The notes under the pieces were generated by a model. It was given only the letters and a program-made list of their open reading frames with translations. It was not told the origin of the DNA and did no database searches. Positions 1 through 14,268 of a stretch of 64,000 nt of DNA are shown piece after piece. Position numbers and translations under genes: made by a program. The DNA comes from Paramecium octaurelia (taxonomy: Eukaryota; Ciliophora; Oligohymenophorea; Peniculida; Parameciidae), in assembly GCA_905182995.1 (NCBI GenBank), contig CAJJDP010000001.1:689170-753169 (forward strand), read 5' to 3'. Within the stretch, counting starts at the first letter, position 1. The number at the start of each line of letters is the position of its first letter.

Positions 1-3548
<3,548 letters not shown>

Positions 3549-3570
3549 TTATTATTATTATTATTATTGA
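3549..3570. repeat. ATT trinucleotide tract between convergent genes
   Basis: A short run of ATT units fills most of the 26 bp between the stop codons of PRP8 and the trichocyst gene. It must hold both 3' ends. Simple AT repeats of this kind recur at other gene junctions in the window. Confidence 0.7.
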
Positions 3571-3574
3571 TAAA

Positions 3575-4717
3575 TCAAAATACTTCTTCTCTGACTTGGA
3601 GGAATTCGGAAGCAGCACTTAATTTTTAGGTTAAGACTTCTTATAATCTCTCAACGACTTCCAATTATTATTCTCTTTCGAAGGTTTATGCTTCATATTA
3701 TGATTCTTATTCAGCAGCCCATCTTTCTTGAATAGACAATGAGTCTTCAGCATCTTCAAGGAATAACTAACATAATGGAGAGTGAATACAGTTTAGTCTT
3801 CCAAATCTTCAACAGCCTCTTGGATGGTCACTTTGAATTGAACAATAGAGTTTTCTAAGAAGGCCTTTCTTTCGACTAATCTCTTGTGTTCTTCTTATAA
3901 ATGAGAACTTTGGACTTCCCAGTTAGCAGCTTATCTTTCTTCGGTGGCAAGGAGTGAGGCTCTGCTGGCAACCAATTATTATCTGATTTAAGCTAAGAGT
4001 TCTAAGATCTTGATGATGCTCTTGTTATCAACCTTGGAGGCTAATTATGTCAAGGCATTGATGAGTGGCTAGTTATTAATAGTAAATAGAAAATACCTTG
4101 AAAAGTGCGTGTTTGCTTTCCATCAATTTAGCTTAGACTTTTTCGAATCTACTCTTTAATTGAGCGAATGCAACACCAGCTTATAAATGTTGAACGATCT
4201 TTGATGCTTCATCGATGGCGTCCATTTAATCAACATGTTCAGCATCCTTTCTGACCCATGTTTCGTGTTGGGATTGTCTGGTGGCTGATTCGTCAGCGAA
4301 GCTCTTTTCGTTATTGGCAATATCTGATGTTACGACTCTGACTTCTGATTCAGCTTCACCCAAAGCTTCGGTGGTGGAATCTCTCAAGTTGGACAAGGCA
4401 ACAATTTAGGATTAGTGATAAGCAATTTCTTATTCTAAGTCGGCAATGATTTTCTCAAATGCAACTGTGTCACTTTCATGAACTTTGTCAGCTTTCTTTT
4501 AATCTCCATTCAATTATGAGGCAATGTTGTTCAAAAGGATTTAGATCTCACCAACGGGTCCTCCTGTGGCCAATTAAAGTTGGAGAACTGAAAGGATTGA
4601 ATTTCCAAAGGAATCCTTATTAACTTAAGCCAAAATCTCTTTTGGACTTTCGCTCTTTGTCACTCTAGCTGTGGCAACTGCAAACACAATAGCCAATATT
4701 GTTAATGATCTAGCCAT
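3575..4717 (-). CDS. Trichocyst matrix protein (TMP) precursor
   Basis: TMPs are secretory proteins that crystallise inside trichocysts, the exocytotic darts of Paramecium. The spliced product is 363 residues. It starts MARSLTILAIVFAVATARV, a typical signal peptide. The rest is heptad-rich alpha-helix with few prolines, including the EILAQVN, AFEKIIADLEQEIAYHQ and WVRKDAEHVDQ segments usual for the family, and ends in an amphipathic helix before TGA. Two introns are needed: 4069-4096 (28 nt) and 3767-3789 (23 nt). The second is inferred because the unspliced frame loses the coiled-coil pattern while splicing restores it up to the stop. TMPs form a large multigene family made as precursors and cleaved during granule maturation; I cannot say which subfamily this belongs to. 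The start is the first ATG after an AT-rich 158-bp spacer. Confidence 0.88.
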
Positions 4718-4875
4718 TTTTTTTATTATTAATCAACAACTCAACCATTCTCAAGCGATTTACACATATTACCCGTTTTTCATAATACTATAAACAAGCA
4801 TATTTATAATACGTTTTTAATTTAATCATTTTTTTTACATAGAATAATTCCTTTATCTCCAATTCCACCTCCATT

Positions 4876-5194
4876 TCATTCAAGGATATCCCACCCTTTT
4901 ATGAATCTACCATCAACCACTCTGTACTCTTTAAACTTTGTTCGACGTTCGTTCATAAAAGTTTCAAATGGACTCATAAAATTAATATAATCTATTGGTG
5001 ATTCGATTATTCTTCACTCTATTCTTTCTTTTGCACAAGTAATCGTATTTAATTTTCAAATTCTTCAATTTTATATAAATTCTATATCCTAAAAATTCTT
5101 ATTTGATTGATTTAATGCATTTTCTCGAGCTCTCTTTGAAGATATCAGCTGGTTCGTATGCTTGTGTGATGTTGATGGTTCCCTTCTCCTACAT
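4876..5194 (-). CDS. Small conserved-looking protein of unknown function, about 97 aa
   Basis: I do not recognise this gene. Reading from ATG at 5194 and removing one 25-nt intron (5012-5036) gives a 97-residue, basic, charged protein without signal peptide or membrane segment. It contains AYEPADIFKESSRKC near the start and PFETFMNERRTKFKEYRVV near the end. The intron is inferred because the first frame runs into TGA just after it while the downstream frame is open and protein-like. The N-terminus is uncertain: an upstream ATG with a longer 36-nt intron would also work. It is head-to-head with INO80 across a spacer of about 100 bp. Confidence 0.55.
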
Positions 5195-5297
5195 ACTATA
5201 TGTGTTAAGATAATATATATATACATTTTTTAAAATAAAAATTAATGAACTCATGCAATAACCCTTAAATAAACAAAAATCTTTATTTAATTTTTAT
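5195..5297. promoter_or_regulatory. Divergent promoter spacer between the small gene and INO80
   Basis: About 100 bp of A/T-rich DNA separates two divergent start codons, so it should hold both promoters. It includes a (TA)n tract near 5211-5222. No specific motif is recognised. Confidence 0.4.
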
Positions 5298-8200
5298 ATG
5301 AGTTCAGAAGAAGAGGAAGATAAACAATATAATATCGATTAACTCCTTCTTTAGATTACATAAGTATTATTTATTTTATCCTTAAGATTGAGAGCACTCG
5401 ATAAGTCAATCCGCAATTCAGAAAAGTCTAAGAACCAGAATTTAATCTGGTTTTTAATCTCAAACGTCCTCCAGTAGAAGACTTGTCATTGGAAGAGGCT
5501 CGACTCTGCTATTTGGAAAACAAGAGGTAGCAAGGTTAGTTGTCTCAATTATAATAAAATTAGTTTTCCAGAGGAAGACTAATGAAGTGAAAGACAAGAA
5601 ATATGCCTATGCAGCAAACAATCAGAGCAAGATATAAAATAAATTACTAATGTTCTTTTCCAAAGTATTCCGAGATCAACCAAACATGGTTGAAAAATTT
5701 TTGTATGATAAATACAGCCACAAATAAGAAACAATATTGGAATAGTAAATACACATTGGAATCGTAATTATAATCACTTATTTAGTCATCGCAATAATTT
5801 GAGCCAGCTTTTCAATCAAATAAAATGCCTTAGCTTGGGTACAATTTTGAAGATGCATTCAAAATTTAGTATACAGATTCCAGAATGGGAAAAGCAAATA
5901 TAAAAAAGTAAAGAAAAGTAAAAACTTATCATCAACTCTTAGCTTAAAAACGATTGCCAGGCTTCAACTTAGAATGACTATTTTAACACAATTATCTAAT
6001 AAGAATTATATGAAGATCCTATCGAAATTGGAGATTGGAAGAAAAGTTGGGCTATCGTTGTGAGGAATGCAGTCAAAATTAGTAAATTCAAAGCCAAATT
6101 CAGATAAGATTTAAGAGAATTTTTTAAAAGAATAGCCTATTTTGCTGCCAAAGAGGCAAGAAGAAGGAATTAAAAATGTTAAAAATATTAAAAAGAATTT
6201 ATGTTAAGAGCCAAGAAATTATCAAAGGAGGCTCAATCATATTGGAGAAAAAGAGATAAAGAATTGATTGAAATCAAAAAAAGAAAAGAAAAATTAGAAC
6301 AAGAGAGAAAGAAAAAGGAAGAAGAGGAGAGAGAATAATTATTACAATAAAAAAGATTAGAATTTTTAATGAAGTAATCAGACATTTATGCACACTTTAT
6401 GGCTAAGAAACTAGGAATAACTTTAGATAATTAAATTTCATTAAATACTGATGAGATTGATGAAGAAAAAGCACTTGAAAATGTCTAAAAAGTAATCAAT
6501 GATAATAGAAAATAATTGTAATAATTTGATGGAAAAAAATAAGAAAACGTTTAAATATAAGAATTAAAATTAGATCACAACGATTAGGATAGAGATTTCT
6601 CATTGATAGCACCTCCTTCTACTTTTAAAGGAGACTTAAAAGAGTATTAATTAAAAGGGCTCAGATGGTTGGATAACCTATATGATTAGGGTATTAATGG
6701 CATATTGGCAGACGAAATGGGATTAGGAAAGACTATATAAGCTATAGCATTATTGTCCCACATTAGTTCCTTTAAGTAAATATGGGGTCCATTTCTAGTG
6801 ATTGCTCCTTCCTCAACTTTACATAATTGGTAATAGGAAATTAAAAAATTTTGTCCTACTTTAAAAGTCTTGCCATATTGGGGGTAAGCTTAATAAAGAA
6901 AAACAATAAGAAAATATTTTTAATAAAAAAACTTTGGTTCAAGAGAATCTCTCTTTCACATAGTAGTTACATCATATAATTTAGTAGTTTCAGATAATAA
7001 AATATTTAATCGAGTAAGATGGCAATATATGATTTTGGATGAAGCTTAAGCAATTAAGAATATTAACTCTTAGAGATGGTAGATCTTGTTATCATTTAAT
7101 GCAAGAAATAGATTATTATTGACAGGAACACCAATATAAAATACAATGGGTGAGTTATGGGCATTATTGCATTTCATAATGCCAAGATTTTTCGATAGTT
7201 TTGATTAATTTTAGGAGTGGTTTTCAAAAGACATAGAAGCACATTCTTAAGATTAAAAGACCTTGAATTAGCATCAATTATAAAGATTACATGCAATTTT
7301 GAAGCCATTCATGTTAAGAAGGCTAAAGAAGGATGTAGAGAATGAGATAGGATAGAAGAAGGAAGTCTAGATTGTTTGTGAGATGACCAGTCGATAGGCT
7401 GTATTGTATAGGAATGTGAAATCTAAATTATCAATAAAAGAGTTCTTTAGGATGTTGGATTCAAAGTAGAAGGTAGATAATTTAATGAACTTGGTTATGT
7501 AATTTCGTAAGATATGTAATCATCCAGAATTATTTGAAAGAAAACCATACAAAAGTCCTTGTGTATTTTAGGATAAATAGAATGTTGAGGTTTATTAGAA
7601 GAACCCTATTGTCTAAGTAACCAAAAGAAATCCAATTAGCTTCATTATTCCTAAATTGGTATATGATAATCTAATTCAAAATAAAAAATGCTTATTCACT
7701 GCACACTACATATACAACTCATTAAAGAATGGAGAGTCCACATTTTCATATTTATAATTCAAACATCTACCTTTGAGTTTGTTTGAGAAAAATGTATTTG
7801 ATTTAATTGACCTCTTATGTAATAAGTAGGATTCATCGACTTTAGTGAATTATACTTTTTCAAAGTAATTACAGTTTTATATTCCTCCAGTTCAAAGTTA
7901 GATTGTATCATTTGAATGCAGATCACAATCATTTTATTATTAAATTCAACAGAGTTTATATAATAGATAGGCGCTTTCGTTTATCAAAGAATCCCCTGCC
8001 TCTTTCATTCTACCTAATAGTCCTGAATCCTTGATTGCCTCTTCATCTAAATTGTTACAATTGGATAAATTACTTAAAGAACTCAAATAGAAATAATGGC
8101 GAGTCTTGATCTTCTGTTAGATGACAAGAATGTTGGATATACTGGAAGAATACATGTTACATAAAGGGTACACTTACTTTAGAATGGATGGACAATGTTA

Positions 8201-8812
8201 AATCAATGACAGAAGAGATGTATTACATAATATTATATTTAGATGGTTAATGAGTTCTAATAAAATGATAAGATATTTGCATTTCTTCTATCTACAAGAG
8301 CAGGTGGTTTAGGAATTACATTAACATAAGCTGATGCTGTTATATTTTATGATAATGATTGGAATCCCACTATGGATGCTTAAGCTACTGATAGAGCTCA
8401 TAGAATAGGTAGAACCAAAGATGTCTATGTTTATCGATTGATTACTAAAGGCACAATTGAGGAGAGAATTGTCAAGAGAGCACAATAAAAATAAAATGTT
8501 TAATCAACTGTTTATTCTGGTGGATTTCAAGGGGATAAGTTCAAGCCTCAAGAGGTATCTAATTTCATTTATGAGGTATTTGAACTACTGTTTGGAGAAT
8601 AAGAAATGGATGAGACTGTGGCTAACAAGTTTATGGCCAAAGGACAAAAGAAAAAGAAGAAGCCTGTGAAAGTAGAGTAGAAGGACACATAGAAGGATGC
8701 ACAGAAGGAAGTAGTAAAAGAATAGAAAGAGTAATAGGAAGAGGAAGACATCATAGAAGTTGATCTCAGAGAATTAGAGATGAATGAAAAGGATTGTGAA
8801 GATGCTGATTGA
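5298..8812 (+). CDS. INO80: INO80-type SNF2 chromatin-remodelling ATPase
   Basis: This is the ATP-driven motor of the INO80 nucleosome-remodelling complex in the nucleus. The spliced protein is about 1130 residues. Order: acidic N-terminus (MSSEEEEDK), a basic helical DBINO-like region (about 230-340), ATPase lobe 1 with Walker [10 protein letters not shown] (about 436), the DEAQ box in MILDEAQAIKN and [10 protein letters not shown], a long insertion between the lobes, then lobe 2 with [13 protein letters not shown] and the arginine-finger motif [11 protein letters not shown] (about 985), and a Lys/Gln/Glu-rich tail. The DEAQ box plus long insertion fits INO80 better than SWI2/ISWI/CHD. Five introns: 5364-5386, 5535-5563, 5764-5785, 5918-5942 and 8220-8242. 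Each repairs a frame broken by TGA or shift. The insertion looks shorter and less conserved than in yeast or human. Stop at 8810-8812. Confidence 0.93.
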
Positions 8813-8820
8813 TTATTTAA

Positions 8821-8846
8821 TAATAATAATATATATATATATATAA
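8821..8846. repeat. AAT/AT simple repeat
   Basis: A run of AAT and then AT units lies between the convergent INO80 and transporter genes. It is a simple-sequence tract with no sign of coding. Confidence 0.7.
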
Positions 8847-8877
8847 TTCTATGGGCAAATTAAATAAATGCTAATAC

Positions 8878-10335
8878 TCATTTGAAGAATGGAGCAATTA
8901 TATTTAGAAATCCCATCATTGCACCTATGAGCATTATGATATAATAGATAAAGAACCTAGTTTGTTTATTAAGTCTCTTCTTAAGTGCTAAATGGTCTAA
9001 GCACTTGAAATCCAATTCCTCAAATATCGATTCATCTGGATTCTCAAGGTACTCTTTTGAATCATTAATCAATCCAATTCTATTGTCATCGACCTTCTTT
9101 TTAGCATAAAGACAGGTCATATGTAACTATATTGGAATCAAATAAATTTAGAAAAATCCAACCACAGCTCCTGATAAACTCAAAATCAACGACACACTAA
9201 TATTGAGACATTAAAATAGCAGAGTAGTGAAGGCAACTATTGATGTATAAAATACAAACCACTTCTGAGGAGGCTGTTCCAATTTATAAATTAATGCGAA
9301 AAATTGTGATCTGGTGATGAATGCTAACAATGGGAATACAGTAGTAAGTTGAAACAACTAGAGTACTTAAATTCCATAAGAAAATATGTTTTAATCTAAA
9401 TAGTCTAAGACTGTAGACCCATCACCTGAAGGGTTTAAAGCTTTTCCTTATATTGCAATGGCTCCAAATGAACCTACCAAAGCATAAAGAATCCAAGTCC
9501 AACCAAAACTAATTGCAATGTCTCTCAAATTATTTTCTTATTGTAAATTATTTTTCATAATTGGCACTATGCAAGAATGTACCATAAAAGCAACTGAGAA
9601 TACTCCACTTAGAGTTACTACATCTAAAGTGAATAGGCTGACATTCACTGCCTCTGGCATATTCATACTGCCATTAATTACAATATAAATAATCAAAGCG
9701 ATGATTGATATGACACCATATTGAACTAGCTTGATAATTAGAGTAAGATTCTTTTACAACATAATAAGGAAGAGCAAACACATATAAAAGATACCGCACC
9801 ATTGATATGATAATTTACTTAACACAAAATCTGTTTTAGGAGCATAATCCATCTCTAATTCTCTACATAATAATTAAACTAGCGAGTATAACATACTGCA
9901 TTATAAAATAAAAAAGACTACACCCGCGAAGTATAAAATGATGATATTCGTAATATTAAAAATTAAATTATACTTCTACCCAAGTATTCTCACAATAGTT
10001 TATGGTAAATCTAATTCTTCAGGTTTATTGTGTACCACTTATAATTGGCATGTTTTACAAGATATTAAGCAAAATACTAATGCCACAATTAATGCGCTCA
10101 TAATGCCTGATTGCTAAAACAACACAGGTATAACTAACAATGAGGATCCCACCATTGTATTACTTACACTTAAAACTGTTTAGAATGAGCTATTTTTTGG
10201 AGCATTTGCGACACTAGCTTTTAAGATTGATTTCCTTAATGATTTCTTTTGAGCAAATGATAGATGTGGATTTTGAATTACTTATTAATCAATTTCTTAT
10301 TATAACAAAGCATCATTTGCTAATGCATTTGCCAT
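8878..10335 (-). CDS. AAAP/SLC38-family amino-acid transporter
   Basis: An intronless 485-residue multi-pass membrane protein. The N-terminus is hydrophilic (about 60 residues), followed by VSNTMVGSSLLVIPVLFQQSG, which matches the first helix signature of the amino acid/auxin permease superfamily (G-S-x-L-x-x-P), and then about ten more hydrophobic segments. A charged loop of about 60 residues precedes the last helix. Family members move neutral or cationic amino acids with Na+ or H+ across plasma or vacuolar membranes; the substrate cannot be read from sequence. ATG at 10335 is the first in frame and lies 50 bp from the divergent RING/PHD gene. Stop at 8878-8880, convergent with INO80. Superfamily assignment is firm; SLC38A9-like versus another SLC38/SLC36 subgroup is open. 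Confidence 0.88.
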
Positions 10336-10385
10336 TTATAATTGTATAAAAATAAAAATTCAGTTCGAAACTAAATTAAAGTGAC

Positions 10386-11071
10386 ATGCAATATCGAAGA
10401 ATTTTGGAAGCATTTGAACATCGTTGGATAGAACGTTATGAACAGAACAAAAAGGTAGGAACAAAAAAATTAATTCTAGATCCTCCAGACTAAGTATTGA
10501 ATAAGGAAGTATTATTAAGTCTATTAATTATTAGAACTTACCATTATCAAAGGTATAATAAACAAATCAAACAAAGGAGTAGGCAAGAAAAATTAGGTTG
10601 AAATAATAATTGCAGGAGGAATGCCCTATTTGCATGATGAATTTGGATGAACTATAAAATGTCTGTGAAATTGATGTCTGCTAACATTAGATATGTTTGA
10701 CCTGTATAAAGGAATGGGCAGAGAAATATAAGACTTAATGTCCTTATTGCAGAGCCACATTCAAGAGAATATACCCTATAGAAAATGGTAAAAGAAGGAA
10801 GACGCCAATCAAATTAAATCTGAAGTAAGCAAAATGGAAACCAGAACAAGATCAATTCTATAATTCTCAAGAGGAACAAGAGGAAAATCAAAAGTGTCAG
10901 CTTTGCGGGTGTTCTCACTCGTAGTATCTAATGTTGGTGTGTGATAAATGCAATGAGTAAATGTGCCATACATTTTGTGATCCAGGGTTTTTAGAGTTTT
11001 TCATACCTGAAAAGAATTGGTACTGTTTGGATTGTCGTAAATCTAAATTAATTTATCACAAACCTAAATGA
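10386..11071 (+). CDS. RING-finger plus PHD-finger protein (putative E3 ligase)
   Basis: A 219-residue protein carrying two zinc-binding modules. A C3HC4 RING starts at about residue 71 (CPICMMNL, then CQHQICLTCI, then CPYCRATF). A PHD finger occupies about residues 170-212 (CQLCGCS, CDKCNEQMCHTFC, NWYCLDCRK). The N-terminal 65 residues are charged helix. RING plus PHD in this order is seen in chromatin-linked ubiquitin ligases such as PHRF1-type proteins, so a nuclear E3 reading histone tails is plausible but inferred. One 26-nt intron is placed at 10509-10534; a neighbouring 26-nt alternative starting 8 nt or so earlier would also keep the frame. Without an intron the frame hits TGA before the RING. 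It is divergent from the transporter with a 50-bp spacer. Confidence 0.82.
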
Positions 11072-11160
11072 TACTTATTATACATTGAAAATTGTTATTT
11101 ATTCTATTGCATAATATAATTCAGTTCGAATTGTAAATTAATATATATATAAATATAAGT

Positions 11161-12861
11161 TCATAATATTAAATATTTTTTCATTTATTCTACATTTATG
11201 GTTGCATTAGTATTCTTTGAATATTTCTTAATAGAGCTCATTCTTTTGGGTTAGATATTCCTTTATGGAAAATACTTTATAACATTAAAATTATTGTTAA
11301 ACTATTCTAATCTAAACACAAATGAATTGTCTATTTCAAAAATAGATGATGCTCTATGTTCTGATTTACTCATTACCTTTGATATTCTTAACTTCGGTAA
11401 AATCTATTGTTTTTATTTAACATCCTCGTCCTACCGAATAGTTTATGGTTTCTGATTTTATTATTCTAACAATCGATATTGCTGAGATTTCTTTTTCACA
11501 ATTACCTCTTTCACAATATCTTATTCACATTCACTTTCTGATTCGCAACTCTCATTTAGACATTCCATAATAGGCATTTAGATTAAATCGAAGTCATCCT
11601 CGTTGAATTGCTCTACTTGATTATATATTTATTCGGCTATCTCTGAAAAATCCTGATTATTAAATTTTCCTTTATGCAAACCCTACTATGATCCAAACAA
11701 ACTGACCTCGATAGTCATTGAATATTGGATATTATAATCAAGCCAGAATGTCTATCTGGCAGTGCATTTTCGATCACTCTGTGCTGCAAAGGAACAATCC
11801 CTTAAACTGAAATGCTTGCAATTTTGAAATTATTTGACAAAATGTTTCATCTTTACATTACAATTTGAATTAGTTGAGCATCCATAAATAAAGTAATTTT
11901 ACTTTGTGGAATGCCCGTGTAAATCAATCATAAATTTAATCCTTGATTAATATTTCGCCAATGATTATTTAATATAATAGATTTCTGGTTCCTCTTGGAG
12001 AGATGGATTGATCCACCTTCTATTTAAATCAATCCCATTTTTATTACATCTACTATTCCCAAGAAATACACCATCAGGATTTACCATAGGATAAATTATG
12101 TATCGATATTTTTGGGAGTTTATTATCTTAATCAGTTCCTCTGCTATAAACGATCCGCTTGTCTCACAGGGATGCTATCTCGCTAGGATTACTATATATT
12201 TTTTGGCCTTTCCCTTTTTAATCCTGATAATTGGATTGTTTAACTGTGTATATCCTATCACTGTGTAATCCCTCAACTGAAGGGCTCGACTTAATGGATA
12301 GGGTTCAGCATAGGCGAATGTAACGAAATCTTTATCAGTGAAAGTGTATTTAAATTCCAATGTATAAAAAGAGATGGCTTTTTAATATTAAGCTATGTTA
12401 ACGTCCTCGTTTGCATAATAAGGATGATTAACATTGGTTTTGTAATAGTGAATGTCGAAACATCTGTTTTTTGAAGTGAATAAATTGCACGACGTTAGCA
12501 ACTGCTTGCTTCTTCTATTATTTAAGATTTTAAATTTTATAGTTACAACAGGTTTTAATGCTTAAATCTAAAAATTAAACCATTGTGTGCATCCATTAGT
12601 ATTTGAGTCACTATTTAATAGTATGTTAATGCCATCTTGATCGAGTGTCACAAAAAATAAATTGGAAGAATCATAATGAGAATATACCTGAATATCATCT
12701 CCAAACTATTCCAATTTTCCACCTTGCTAATTGATTTAAGGTTGAATCACTGTGCTTTCTAGACCCAATTTCTTTTAAAAAACTTTGAGGTAGTTTATCA
12801 CCGAGTAATTGTGAATTGTGATTAATTGTAATTTTTTATTCATACATAATTTATTATTCAT
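11161..12861 (-). CDS. Cytosolic carboxypeptidase, M14B (Nna1/AGBL-like)
   Basis: An intronless 566-residue zinc carboxypeptidase of the CCP type, the enzymes that trim glutamate chains or C-terminal residues from tubulin. There is a beta-rich N-terminal domain (about 60-200) typical of CCPs, then the catalytic domain. Zinc ligands H and E lie in RQHPCETSGSF (about 231-234), substrate-binding residues in NPDGVFLGNSRCN and GIDLNRRW, the third zinc ligand in DLHGHS (about 315), and the catalytic Glu in TIEVSLFG (about 385). All key residues are present, so an active enzyme is expected. The C-terminal 180 residues are Gln/Ser/acidic and look disordered. No signal peptide fits an intracellular site, sensible in a cell covered with glutamylated cilia. 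Start ATG 12861; a second in-frame ATG is at 12843. Confidence 0.9.
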
Positions 12862-12885
12862 TATAAACTTTTATAACTATTTTTA

Positions 12886-13080
12886 ATGAGTTTGTTTTTA
12901 AAAGAAGAAGACAACAAAAGATAAGTAGCATATCTAAGAGTAAATGAAGAAATGTCACTTATATTTCAATTATAAATGCGCTATATTTTGAAATCTAATC
13001 AAATATATTTTTGCGATCAATATATTTGGATGTTTCTTAATAATTAAATATATTTCAGAATTGTAAATGATTCTTCATGA
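12886..13080 (+). CDS. Possible very small protein, 64 aa
   Basis: A TGA-terminated frame of 64 residues starts MSLFLKEEDNKRQVAYLRV only 25 bp from the divergent carboxypeptidase start. Its composition is protein-like at the N-terminus and AT-driven (Ile/Tyr/Asn) later. Its stop overlaps the stop of the convergent secreted carboxypeptidase by 6 bp through the palindrome TCATGA. No family is recognised. In an AT-rich genome with one stop codon such frames arise by chance, so this may be only the spacer between two genes. Confidence 0.3.
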
Positions 13081-14028
13081 TTAGATCAGTTATAAAATAA
13101 TATTAGACCATTTGGCAACTAATTCATTATATTGATCTTCACTTCTTGGGTTAAAATAATCAAAACAAAATAGTTCTTTGTTGCTGATTTCGGATTTCAC
13201 TTTTTCTTTATGTTGTAGGAATTCAGCGAAGTTACTATCTGGTTCCTTCCTTTAATTTTACTTTTCAAACTCAAAAATCTCAAGAGTATAAGACCTCTTA
13301 ACTTTCGCCATTCCATAAGCGTAATCCATTGAATTGCCCGAGGCAGTATATCCTATCTATGTAGCAGCACCACCTATTAAACAATCTACGCATTCGTTTT
13401 TGACTCCTCTCAGATTGTGATGATGGGCAAAAACGACATCTTCCTTCTTAAAGGCCCAAGGATGAAGGATTGCTAATGTACCTGAATGCACAGTTACAAA
13501 GGTTCTTGGTTTGAACGAGGAGAGAATATCTCTGACAGTTTATGTTTCAACTTCTGAGAAAGGTTCTGGGCCAGAGGAATCTTAAACAAAGTGATTTTCC
13601 TTGAATTTCCACTAAAACCCATAATTTCTATTTAGATCCACACCATTGAGATTTTCCCTAAGACAATAATGCCCTCTTTCCACATACCTCCTTGAAGTTG
13701 GATTCATATTGATGATTAATTTCAATTTGAAATCCAGGGGAGTATGGCATATTTAGTTGAGAAAGTGTAATCCAGTTTCAACGCTAATTAATTCTCTTGC
13801 ATGTTCTCCGAAGATAACAAAAGCTTTATTTTTATTTTCATGATCCAATTTAGGTTTTAATGTTATAGAATCGATGATGCCGTATTTCTTTTGTGTGGCC
13901 TTCATTTAACAATTCTTTAGGATGTTCTTGACTTCAGCTTCAACTTCATCCGTCGTATGATAGAAGGGAGGTAGTTAAGTACCAGCAAATGCAAGTTTTA
14001 TTAATATTAAAATTACAAAAATTTTCAT
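13075..14028 (-). CDS. Secreted M14 zinc carboxypeptidase
   Basis: An intronless 317-residue protein starting MKIFVILILIKLAFAGTQ, a clear signal peptide, followed directly by the catalytic domain without a long propeptide. Zinc ligands His76 and Glu79 sit in GEHARELISVE, the Arg/Asn substrate motif in GVDLNRNYGFQWK, a later His in TVHSGTLAI, and the catalytic Glu near residue 250 in LEIFEFEK. The HxxE plus NRNYG motifs place it in the M14A/B secreted group, unlike the neighbouring cytosolic-type enzyme. A role in lysosomal or extracellular digestion is inferred. It is divergent from the cysteine-rich surface gene across 240 bp of AT-rich DNA. Confidence 0.88.
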
Positions 14029-14268
14029 TTTATTTTTAATAGGAATTCGTTTCAGAAAACTTTAAATATTCAATTATAAATATTTCAATTTCTGTAGAAA
14101 TTTGAATCTGAGATCAATTGTTTGTATTTCTTGAAGAGAGGGAGCAATATTGGGATCATCTAATCTTATAAGAGTATTATAAATAGTATCGAAACATAAT
14201 AGCAGGAAAGGGATATCTTGAAAGAATATTGGAGTTTAGAGAGTATTTTATATATTTAAAATAAAATT

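Noticed and set aside
5012..5036. An 18-nt intron inside the small gene next to INO80
   Set aside because: It keeps the same frame and does not avoid the following TGA. The 25-nt choice does and yields a continuous protein.
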